Assembly (NCBI GenBank): GCA_027923505.1
Contig: BROI01000002.1
Location: 620,001-684,000 of the forward strand
DNA from: Mayamaea pseudoterrestris
Lineage: Eukaryota; Bacillariophyta; Bacillariophyceae; Sellaphorales; Sellaphoraceae
Length of the DNA stretch: 64,000 nucleotides
Reading direction: 5' to 3'
Below the pieces are notes generated by a model, which was not told the DNA's origin, ran no database searches, and saw nothing but the letters and a program-made list of their open reading frames with translations. Shown here piece by piece: positions 26,201-35,446 of this stretch. How positions within the stretch are numbered: position 1 is the stretch's first letter; each line of letters starts with the position of its first letter. The position numbers and the translations under genes are program-made.

Positions 26201-29200
26201 TGTCGTTTTGGCTTGACTTGCATAGCGTTATGGAGGATCGAAGCTTCGTAGCAATTTGCATGGACGTGACTGATGTCTGGAAAGACCTCGTCACTGCTTC
26301 GGAGAGTTGCCGACGGGAAGCGCTCGCGAATATACCATTATCGCTCTGCCAAGTCGTCATGGCAGAGAGTATTAAAGAATTGGTGTAGTTGGCGGTTTGG
26401 AAGTAATTTACATAAGAATTGAACCAGTCGCCCGCGTCGCTTCTGTCGCCTGCCGACAACGACTGTAATGTGATTGGTGTGCCATCCGCATTAAGGCTGT
26501 TCCTTCCGTTCACGTAGTAATCATAGGCAAGCTTGTAGGATTTGGTGCGCATGAAAACATCAATCTGAGTAACGTCTAGATCGATTCTCGACAATTCAGA
26601 GACATCAGTATCGGTTGCATATCCGGCTATCATAGATGCGCCCTGGAAACGTTCAATTTGCGAGCAGATTGCAGCAACCATATTCTGAAGCTCTGGGCGC
26701 GAGTTTGATGTGTCGCCAAGGTCCGCGCATGTGATTCGTAGGCAGCTAAGAACCTTGCCAAATCTCAGAATTACGTCATTGTTAATGAGCATCGAACGAT
26801 CAAAATCGAGAAATAGTGCATCTCGTAGATTTTCATATGTTCCCATGTCACATCCAGTAGCTTGCGGGATGAATGACAACGCATACAACTCGACATGGTT
26901 GCGATTGTTGTCGCTGATTGACGCAAGAAGCAACTGAAGAAGTATTTTTGATATTGACCGAACAATTTCATCCACTTTTTTCGTGAGCAAAACGGAAGTA
27001 CTGTTTATAGATCCACAGTCAACTGCGAGCTCTTGCGCATCGTTAAAGAGTTGCATGAGCTCAGAATTTATTGGGGCTTCCTTCTCGTTGTTTCCATAGC
27101 TTCGAAATGCGTGTTGCGCTTGCGCATACAGCATCCAGCCACTATTAAAACTTCCCTCCCCTTGTTCTTGGCCGATCCACAAGGCCACTGCCGAGTCAAT
27201 CATGTCAGTAGCATTTAGTTGCTTTGTGCAGCTTCTGACGGATTCATATAAACGATGCGCAATCATCATATAGCTATTCATGACAATGCTTGTATCTGCA
27301 GCAAGCTGTGGGCTGTTTCCTTTATCGGGATTCAGGGCAAGCTCAACCACCGTGTCCGCAAATGCAAAGTCTTGCTCCTGGGCCGGTTTATCGAAATCTT
27401 CATCGTCGTAGAACGCCACGAGATAGAAATTGTAAAGAGGATCATCTGCCATGAGTTCGGCTGCTTTTCTGCTAAAATCAGCCAGACTCTCCACGCCGAT
27501 GCCGCCGTATAGCCCGTTTGTTGCATACTTGGATGCACTTGAATATATTGCGGCTGCGGCTTCCACGCTGTCAGCAGTTGCAATGTCCCGAATATCCATT
27601 GAGAATTGAGAATCTCCTTCAGCAATTCGTTGATTCAAGAAGTTGTAACGTCCCCAAGCGATGCCTTTTGGGTCTGTTGGAGGAACGACAACGGGCGGTT
27701 CGGTCGCTTCAGATGAAGGTGTCGGAGCAGAAGTATCTACAGTGTCTGGTTGACCGACTGTCGGATCATCTTCACAAACACCGTACGATCCTCCAGCCAT
27801 GTTAAGTTTGCCAATGCGTCGACAATCCGTATCCATAGTTGTCAGCGCAGCACGTACCGCATCAAAGACCGCCGACACGTTCGGAGTGACTAGTACATCG
27901 GAGTTACTTTCTATCGTTGCCGCCGCCGTTGTGCTCGCTCTGTTAATAGTCGGAAGGATTGCTCTCGAATAGGCATAGAGCGCACCAGTACTTCCTTCCA
28001 TTGCGCCGTCTGTCGCAGCTGCAGTGTGATAGAGTGTCGCTTGGATAAGTGGGATCATCAAGTATGGCTTAATATTCTGCTGTATGATACTGAGCGCATC
28101 TTGGCAAGCGCCGACGGCGAGTGTATTTCGTCCAAATTCAAAGTAGTTCAGCAGCGCTTCATTAACAGCCGAGTCCATTGGAACGCATACATTAAAATTG
28201 TCGCAAAGGGAAATAGCGAGACCGAAGAGCAAACTACCCGTGTCCGCCAGCGACTCAGTTTCTCCTTCCATCGATCCAATGTAGAATGCAGCCCCGCCGT
28301 CCCAATAGGAGAGCGCAGACTCTTCGGAGCTGCTTGGATTCTCGCAAACAGAAATGGCGGACTCAAACTCGGAGGCCACTGAAAAGTACATGACGATCCC
28401 TTCCAACACCCCTGCCACGACATTGACTCGGTCTTCGACTGACATTGCATCAAAAGGCGACTGAAGATCCAACACATTCATTATCAAATTCTCCGCAAAG
28501 TTCTCATCGGGAAAATACAGCTTGAATCGCTCATACTCAACACTCGTCACGAGGCTAAAGTTGTTGGTCGCTAGCTCCTTAATGCTGAAATCGGTGTTCC
28601 ATCCGTAGTTGTAGTAGTCTCGCACCGCGTTGTACGCTTCGAGTCGCATAAACATGCGGATATGGCGAAGATCGCGATCAATATATGCCTTGCGATCAAC
28701 GTCTGTGGATGGAGCGTAGCTAGCAAGCGCCGTAATTTTATGGTCGGTGCACTCTGGGATTCGTCCACTTTGATACTCGCCAATGTCCGAGCACAAGACA
28801 TGCAAGCAGCTGTAAGCCTTTTGCAGCGTAGTCTTAATCTCGGCGCGACTGTCTGCAGTCACGGAATTCTGCACTGTCAGCTTCATTAGTGTTTCATACG
28901 CGTACGTGTCGCAAGCGGCAATCTGGGGCAGTATGGCCAGCGAGTAAAGCTCGGTAAAGTCGGAATCCGCTGTCACTTCAAGGTGGTGAAGAAACATTTG
29001 GACCAAGACAATGTTTGTTGACTTGATCAAAGACTTGACTTTGGCTCGAACCTCCTTGTAGCCATCTACTCCGGTCTTGCAAATGCCATTGTCAATGTCT
29101 TGCTTAATGCCGACAAATGTTTCCAGTACCAGCTTGTTAATTAACGCTTCGCCAGAGCTCCCATCTTGATCAAAATTCGTGCCAGATCGCTCGCCAAGAT

Positions 29201-29903
29201 TGTAAAGCATAAATCCTTGTACATTGTTTCCTCGAGGCTGGCCTTCGCCAATGTACAGTGCTGCTGCTTGGTCAAGAAATGCAATCATTTGAGAAGCGTC
29301 CCCATTCGCTTCGCAAACTTGCAGCATCTTATAAAAGGTTCCCCAGTAGCTCATGACAACATTCATAACTAGCGCTGCATCGCCTTGAATGCGCGTTCGG
29401 TTCAAGGAAAACAAGTCGTTGACCAATGTATTGCCGTATTCTTCAATGGGCGATCCATCAAAGTAACCAGTCTCGTCGCCTTCCTCTTTCATACCCAGCT
29501 CGTGAAAGGCATATCGGTAAACATTATACAGTGGAAATTCCGAGTACTGCGACGAGTTGCTGCTCAGACCAGCCAATGTCAAGGGCAGGGCATTTCTTCC
29601 ATTATCGAAAATGTTTCGCTTCTGCGAAAGATCCGTGCTCACGCGCATGTCGCGAATGTCGTAGGAAAGGTTCAGTCTGATGCAACCAACACAAATGAAA
29701 CAGCATCATGTTAGTAAATCGTAGCATTCTTATCAATGCACCTACACCGAGATGTAGAACTTTAGAACGTACAATCTGGAAACATCAGTCGTCGTCACAT
29801 ATCCAAAGGATCCGTCGGTGAGTGACGCTCTCGCCGTGGAGGCGAGCAGCAGCGCCAGTTGCAGCAAACGCCAATGGCTTCCAAAGATTGCCATGGTAGA
29901 CAT
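23256..29903 (-). CDS. Giant secreted type I membrane protein, three tandem two-domain repeats; possible FEA1/phytotransferrin-like
   Basis: Complement(join(23256..29676, 29773..29903)); 2,183 aa. The intron of 96 bp has donor GTACGT and acceptor CAG. An N-terminal signal peptide (core LLQLALLLASTARA) is followed by six related domains of about 330 residues arranged as three pairs. The first member of each pair has YIGEG, WIGQE or WIGDG (near 29,250, 27,170, 25,095). The second has GSMEG, GSIEG or GSMEG (near 28,270, 26,160, 24,100) followed by a Leu/Phe-Ala-rich stretch and conserved Cys. Pairs are joined by a Pro/Thr-rich linker (about residues 680-713) and similar spacers. A single membrane helix at about 2080-2102 precedes a Ser/Asp-rich acidic tail of about 77 residues. 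The architecture (signal peptide, repeats, one C-terminal helix) and the GS-EG motif recall FEA1 (low-iron-inducible periplasmic protein) and the diatom ISIP2A phytotransferrin. That match is from memory and moderate. The start could also be the second Met at 29,894. Confidence 0.75.
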
Positions 29904-30214
29904 TGACTGCTGCGTGTGTATTTGATAGCTTTGGTACGCACACCAAGGTCCTCCAAAAGGCGCGTCGCTGCGTTCGGTTGAGTCGAAAATTGGTTTGCGA
30001 GGCTTGGAATGCGTTGAGCTCGGCTGGCTTGTTTGAGAGCGCCAGCCGTGCCACGTGAAGAAGCACAGAAGCCCACTGTTGATTACTTGATACCGCTTAC
30101 TAACTCGCGCGTTCACCCAATTTCCAAGGGCAAGGTTTCAGACAGCGCAACTACCTTGACGTATACATCGTCATTGTCTCTCTCAAATATAGCTTCCAGT
30201 AGTGTAAACAAAAT
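29904..30214. promoter_or_regulatory. Divergent intergenic region (giant membrane protein / eL37)
   Basis: About 310 bp separate the ATG of the giant protein (minus) from the ATG of eL37 (plus), so both promoters must lie here or in the transcribed leaders. I see no clear TATA box. Confidence 0.5.
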
Positions 30215-30693
30215 ATGGTATGTTGACGATTGGAAATTTAGACTTACCTTGCTGACGAGGAAAGCCAAATGGACGTTGGATCTTCTTTATAAAGGAAATG
30301 GCGGCCGTCGTGTCGGTTTCTTGTTTAAAGTATCCTGCAATGTTTTCGCTCTAGCAATGATAAAGTCGCATTTTACGGCTGTTCAATGCTAATCTATTTT
30401 CTATTTTCTCGTGATTCCAGACTAAAGGTACAACATCCTTCGGAGAGCGCAAGAACAAGTCACACACAACGTGCCGTCGTTGTGGCAAGGTTTCGTTCCA
30501 CATTCAAAAGTCAACCTGCGCATCATGTGGCTACCCATCCCCTAAAATGAGACAGTACAATTGGGGTGCCAAGGCCAAGGGTCGACGCACTGAAGGTACA
30601 GGACGAATGCGTTACATGAAGCACATGACGAGAAAGTTCAAGAATGGTTTCCGGGAGGGAACACAAGCCAAGAAAATGATCAAGTCGGCGTAA
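30215..30693 (+). CDS. RPL37: 60S ribosomal protein eL37
   Basis: Join(30215..30217, 30421..30693); 91 aa, the normal length. Component of the large cytosolic ribosomal subunit. The sequence begins [16 protein letters not shown] and has the zinc-binding CRRCG and CASCG pairs (Cys19, 22, 34, 37), then the [11 protein letters not shown] and basic tail typical of eL37. The first coding exon is just the ATG: GTATGT follows immediately, and after 203 bp the acceptor TTCCAG joins to ACT AAA GGT. No frame with an ATG reaches the second exon without this splice. Convergent with the threonyl-tRNA synthetase gene, 187 bp apart. Confidence 0.95.
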
Positions 30694-30880
30694 ATACTTG
30701 ATATACAATCTTAACTTGACATAGAATGATGTTACACAACTCCAAAGCTGGTCCATGGCTCATTCATGTTGCGTATTGCCGGCCTAGACTTAGCTACGTC
30801 CTCCATTAATAGTAGCAGACATTAGAGTGGGATAGATCTTATAGTTTCAGATAGCAGCAAATCACGCCAAGTTATTACTT

Positions 30881-33134
30881 CTAAGAAGACTCTTCCACTG
30901 TTCCCTTCATAGTCAATTCATCGGCATCCTGTGCGCACCGATGCATTTCGTTCAGCAAATCGTCCACGGCAAAGGTTCCGAGATCGCCAAGCTTTCGACT
31001 TCGAACGGCAAGAGTTCTTGTCTCTAACTCCTTCATGCCAACAATCGCCATGATGGGAACGCGGGCTTGTTCGGCGTTGCGAATCTGCTTTGGTAGACGC
31101 TCATTGCCTCGGTCGACTTCGACCTGTAGACCCATCTTGCGGGCCTGTTGAGCGACCTCCTGGCAGTAATCGTTGACAGCATCCGTCACTGGAAGTAGCT
31201 TTAACTGTGTCGGCGCCAACCATAGTGGAAAGTCACCGGCACAATTCTCGATCAAAATGCCAAAGAAGCGCTCCAGTGACCCAAAAATGGCACGGTGCAC
31301 CATGATGGGACGCTCCCGCGTACCTTCAGCACTGACATACTCGAGACCAAATCGCTCGGGCAGGTTAAAGTCGCATTGAACAGTTGAGCACTGCCACTGG
31401 CGACCAATGGCGTCACGAATCTTCAAGTCAATCTTGGGACCGTAAAAGGCACCGCCACCTTCATCGACGCCATACTCCCAACCCTTTTGCTCGAGTGCAC
31501 CCTTGAGTGCCGCTGTTGCTGCTACCCAGATTTCGTCACTGCCAACAGCCTTTTCCGGACGCGTCGAAAGCATAATCTCGTACTTGTCAAAGCCAAAGCG
31601 AGAGAGAATGGTTTCCGTTAAGTCCAAAACGGCTACAATCTCGTCCTGCAGCTGCTCGGGCAAGCAGAAAATGTGCGCATCATCCTGCGTGAAACCGCGG
31701 ACTCGCATTAATCCGTGCAGTGTGCCGGATCGTTCATATCTGCAAAAGGAACAATGAAATTATAAATGTGTGAGAAACTGCACCAGCAAAAAAAGCTCTC
31801 AATGCCTTTGTGAATTCTTGCATAGAACATCAAGCGTACCTATAGACAGTTCCAAGCTCGGCCCATCGATATGGAAGGTCACGATATGATCGCAGCTCAT
31901 CCTTATACATTAGGCAATGAAATGGACAGTTCATGGGCTTTATTTGATACTGCTCGTCCTCGACATCCATTTGATCAAACATGTCTTGCCGATAAAAGTC
32001 AAAATGTCCACTAGTCTTCCACAAATTGATATTGGCAATATGCGGACTGTAAACAATATCGTAACCTGCCGCCACATGCGAGTCCTTCCAAAAGTCTTCA
32101 ATCAATCGTCGCACCTTACTTCCCTTGGGGTGCCAAAAGACCAAACCACCACCCGCATCCTCCTGAATACTAAACAAATCAAGCTTGTTTCCAAGTACGC
32201 GATGATCCCGCTTCTTGGCTTCCTCTACCATTTTCTTGTATTGCTTGAGTTGACTCGGCTCCTTCCAGGCTGTCGCGTAAATGCGCTGCAGCATTTCGCG
32301 GTTCTCGTCACCCCTCCAGTAGGCGCCGGCAACGTTCAACAACTGAATCGCCTTTTTCGGAATCTTGCCAGTCGATTCGACATGCGGACCCGCGCACAAG
32401 TCCCACCATTGGTCGCCAATGCTGTAAATGGTAATGGGTTCCGTCTTGATGCTGTCTAGAATTTCAAGTTTGAATGGTTCATTCAGCGTTTCAATGCGCC
32501 GGCGAGCCTCCTCGCGACTAACTTCCTCGCGCTCGATTGGTAAATTTTGTGAAATAATCTTGTCCATGGCCGACTTGATTTGCTTCAAGTCGGCGTCGGT
32601 CAGTTTGCGTCCCGTCGTTGGGGCGGCGGTGTCGTCAGTAGCAGCTGCTTCATCGTTACCATCCGCTCCTGCCACTGCTGGAAAGTAAAAGTCATAGTAG
32701 AATCCGTTATCAATCCACGGTCCAATCGTCACTTGAGCTTCTGGATATAGCTGCTGCACGGCCATGGCCATGACGTGCGCCGACGAGTGTCGAATCTTGA
32801 GCAAGTCCTCGTCGTTTTCGTTAGTGGGGAGTTCCAGCATGGGCGCTTCATTGGCAGCGTCTTGCTGTGACTGCGTTTGCTGGTCAGCGGCAGGCGCGAC
32901 GGATGCAAACAAGCGAGTGTTGCTGTTACGCGCAAAAGATAATTTGGATTGTCTGTTAATGCTGCTGCTGTCTATGAGCCATGAAGTAGTTGCTCTTGCG
33001 CATCCAGTCGTCGATTTGACGCCTCGACGCGCAATTGACGACTTTGGAATCAAGGCAGCAGCTCGCCGTGCCGTCGATGATACTGCTAACACTGCCAAAA
33101 TGGTCATGCTTCTTGCTGACAAGCCAAACTTCAT
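30881..33134 (-). CDS. thrS: Threonyl-tRNA synthetase, organelle-type presequence, no TGS domain
   Basis: Complement(join(30881..31739, 31840..33134)); 717 aa. Charges tRNA-Thr. The intron of 100 bp has donor GTACGC and acceptor TTGCAG; it joins AG to A and restores [13 protein letters not shown]. Seen: editing (SAD) domain with HSSAH and CAGPH, class II catalytic domain with [25 protein letters not shown] and [12 protein letters not shown], then an anticodon-binding domain. An N-terminal TGS domain, usual in cytosolic and bacterial enzymes, is missing. I chose the ATG at 33,134 because it starts a signal-peptide-like segment ([18 protein letters not shown]) followed by AALIP, possibly a plastid or dual-targeting presequence. 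The frame is open to 33,419, but that stretch looks like leader and has no targeting features. Confidence 0.93.
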
Positions 33135-33410
33135 GCTATGTCTATCTTCTTGGTTGCTTTTGTTGACTGCGTGATTGATGTTCGTCGGGACTGATGGGTG
33201 ATGGGTACGTCGAAAGCGATTCAAAGGTCGGATAACCTCGTCTAAAAACAGCTCACACCGTACAGTTCCGAAGCCAATTCTACGTAGATGCTCAGTGCGC
33301 ACACAAGTTGCAACAGGCGCAAAGCAAACCAGACGAAGATGGGAGCGATGTGATGGCAGACAACATGGTGATGGATGGATCTCGCGGGCGCGCGACGGCG
33401 CGGCACCGAG

Positions 33411-33418
33411 TGACGTCA
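33411..33418. promoter_or_regulatory. TGACGTCA (CRE-type bZIP site)
   Basis: Perfect 8-bp palindrome identical to the cAMP-response element core. In Phaeodactylum, TGACGT/ACGTCA elements mediate CO2/cAMP-responsive transcription by bZIP proteins. Binding here is inferred. Confidence 0.5.
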
Positions 33419-33457
33419 ACGCGAGAAGGATTTAGGGTTAAGGCTAACGGTACTAGA

Positions 33458-33465
33458 TGACGTCA
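33458..33465. promoter_or_regulatory. TGACGTCA (CRE-type bZIP site), second copy
   Basis: Second perfect TGACGTCA, 47 bp from the first and about 140 bp before the DNAJC11-like ATG. Pairing of two perfect copies in one short promoter makes chance less likely. Confidence 0.5.
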
Positions 33466-33606
33466 TCGTAACGCTCCGTCCGTTTCCATGGAACGAGCGG
33501 ATCGCACCATGGCAAAAGATATCCAGCACCGACTTTGATAAGCACCTCTGTAGCTGCCACTGTTACCTGTTTAAGCTTCCAATAGCTACAGCATCATCTT
33601 TCAAAG

Positions 33607-35376
33607 ATGGGTCCTACCGTCCATTGGAAGGATGACGACAGAATGCACAACGGTGGGCATCCCACTACTGTTGTTCTCTCGTCGCCGACGAATTACTCAC
33701 CCAGCAAGCGCAGCAAGAGATACACTCGTTCCCATGAAACTTCTACCATTCCTTCCTCTCCCTTTAGCGTCACGCGAAGGGCCATTTTGGAGCTTCCGGT
33801 CGATCTTGATGTCACTTCCAACAACTACGGACTCTCCCTTCGACCTGCATCCAAGCTCACTCTAAGTACAGCCTTTCCACTATTGGATTCGCTTTCAGCC
33901 TCCATTGACGCCAAGGCTGGAATTAGAGGTCAACATGGATACTACGTTACGAGAACGGGACTTACGTATCAGCACGGCTTGCATCGAAAAGTGTCGTTGC
34001 ATTCACTGTGGGATCACGGAGGAAAATTCCAAAATGTCACACTGTCGGCGCAAACCACTCGACCAGAAGCGGCGAATCTGCAAGTTTCGCTGCAGTCGCA
34101 GCATCAAGGATTGAGCAAAAGAAGTAGTGGATCCTTTCTGTCAAACGTGCTTTGGAAGCCAACCATTATCATCACAAAACCCTTGAGTGAAACGATTGTG
34201 TTTCGCACCCACGCTAGTCTAACTCCATTCAATGGCAGCCTCCTACATGCCACTGGCGACTACACGCAGCAAGTTGCCAAACAGATTGCCGGCTCATCTA
34301 GCATTGATAATGACAATGCAACTAGCAGTCTTACGCTAGCCGACTGTCCCATGCAGCCGATTCATTACGGCGTTTCAGTCGAGTCCCCATCAAGCCGGCA
34401 TGCTTGGAGCTTTGGATTCTCGCACAGCAAGCGGCGCCCGTATCAGCTGCAGTGGAGCTTGGCGCCACGACTATACGAAGGACGAAGTCTGAGTCTTTCG
34501 GGTTCGTACAGGTTGCTTCGCATGGCTGCGACAAGCGGCAGACTGTCAAACTTGCAGTTTGCATGGTCGGCCGACCAGGATCACACCAAGACTGCTTCGC
34601 CAATGGCACTTTCGCGCATTCAACTGAGCGTCTCCGATAGTATTTACTACAATAACATTACATCCGGTGGTCCAGCATGGGCCTGGATTGTTTCAGTGAC
34701 GACGCGGGGTGATTTCACCCTGCGCGTGCCCATTGTGATTGCAACGTCCGCCATGGCGGATCCGTTGCTGTATCCGGCGCAGGCACTCTACGTTGGTGCC
34801 GTGAGCTGGCTTGTTCAGGAAGCGGCGGTGCGGCTCGTGAAACGTTACGCGACGAGTGGTGCGCGACAGAACGGTCTTTCAAGGACGGCAGAAACCGATA
34901 AGGAACGACGCAAGCGCGAGCGACAAGAGGCGGAGAACCAGCAGGCACTCATGAAGTTTCAAGCTAATCGCCGCAAGACGGCCGAGAAGCAGTCCAATGG
35001 ACTTGTTATTAATGTTGCCGTTTACTACACTGTCAAGGAGAAGCTTGATGTGACAGTGCCACTGCGTTTCTGGGTGACTGATTCAAGTCTGGTATTGGCG
35101 GAAACAACAAAGTCCAATTTGTTAGGTTTCTACGACATGTCTTCGGAGAGAAAACATCCCAACCACCATCAACACCTTAAACGATCATCATGGATATCTG
35201 GTTTTTGGAGCAAGGATGATCCAACATTAAATAGCTCAATCTCGTCGTCGCGTGTCACGCCAAAACTGTCCGTCGAGTACACCTATCGCGGTGCATCATA
35301 TCAGTTGACGGTTGAGGATGATGAGGCTTTGGTATTGCCGTCCGATCAAGCGAGGCTTGTTCGACCGGCAATGTAG
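33607..35376 (+). CDS. DNAJC11-like protein (beta-barrel plus DUF3395) lacking a J domain
   Basis: 589 aa, single exon from the ATG at 33,607. The central part (about residues 50-420) is a series of alternating strands, for example DVTSNNYGLSLRPASKLTLS, like the barrel-forming part of DNAJC11. Then come a charged helix (KERRKRERQEAENQQALMKF) and, from about residue 465, the DUF3395 features: GLVINVAVYY, VTVPLRFWVTDSSL, KSNLLGFYD and a final DDEALVLPS. DNAJC11 is a mitochondrial outer-membrane J protein linked to cristae organisation (MICOS/MIB). Here no HPD motif or J domain exists in the frame and too little room remains upstream to encode one. The function is inferred as mitochondrial membrane organisation without direct Hsp70 recruitment. 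Convergent with the EFG1-like gene, 70 bp apart. Confidence 0.72.
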   Translation: MGPTVHWKDDDRMHNGGHPTTVVLSSPTNYSPSKRSKRYTRSHETSTIPSSPFSVTRRAILELPVDLDVTSNNYGLSLRPASKLTLSTAFPLLDSLSASIDAKAGIRGQHGYYVTRTGLTYQHGLHRKVSLHSLWDHGGKFQNVTLSAQTTRPEAANLQVSLQSQHQGLSKRSSGSFLSNVLWKPTIIITKPLSETIVFRTHASLTPFNGSLLHATGDYTQQVAKQIAGSSSIDNDNATSSLTLADCPMQPIHYGVSVESPSSRHAWSFGFSHSKRRPYQLQWSLAPRLYEGRSLSLSGSYRLLRMAATSGRLSNLQFAWSADQDHTKTASPMALSRIQLSVSDSIYYNNITSGGPAWAWIVSVTTRGDFTLRVPIVIATSAMADPLLYPAQALYVGAVSWLVQEAAVRLVKRYATSGARQNGLSRTAETDKERRKRERQEAENQQALMKFQANRRKTAEKQSNGLVINVAVYYTVKEKLDVTVPLRFWVTDSSLVLAETTKSNLLGFYDMSSERKHPNHHQHLKRSSWISGFWSKDDPTLNSSISSSRVTPKLSVEYTYRGASYQLTVEDDEALVLPSDQARLVRPAM

Positions 35377-35386
35377 CAAATATATG

Positions 35387-35392
35387 AATAAA
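35387..35392 (+). terminator. AATAAA polyadenylation signal candidate
   Basis: AATAAA begins 11 bp after the stop codon of the DNAJC11-like gene, in the 70-bp gap before the convergent EFG1-like gene. Cleavage would then fall in or beyond the neighbour's 3' end. Confidence 0.35.
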
Positions 35393-35446
35393 ACTTATAT
35401 ATGTCATTGTTCATTTTACTTCGAGCGATGATTAATGTTCATTTAT

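Larger units (their letters stand above)
33135..33606. promoter_or_regulatory. Divergent promoter region (ThrRS / DNAJC11-like)
   Basis: 472 bp between two divergent start codons. It holds two perfect TGACGTCA palindromes 47 bp apart, listed separately. No gene is evident. Confidence 0.6.

Noticed and set aside
28026-28382. 118-codon antisense frame inside the giant protein gene, and other antisense frames such as 31,917-32,459
   Set aside because: Shadows of the coding strand: composition follows the sense gene and no family is recognisable.
30218-30420. snoRNA in the eL37 intron
   Set aside because: ATGATAA and CTGA-like strings occur but not as a proper C/D box pair with terminal stem.
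33135-33419. ThrRS starting at 33,419
   Set aside because: The extra 95 residues show no targeting or domain features and overlap a CRE-containing promoter; the ATG at 33,134 begins a signal-peptide-like segment.
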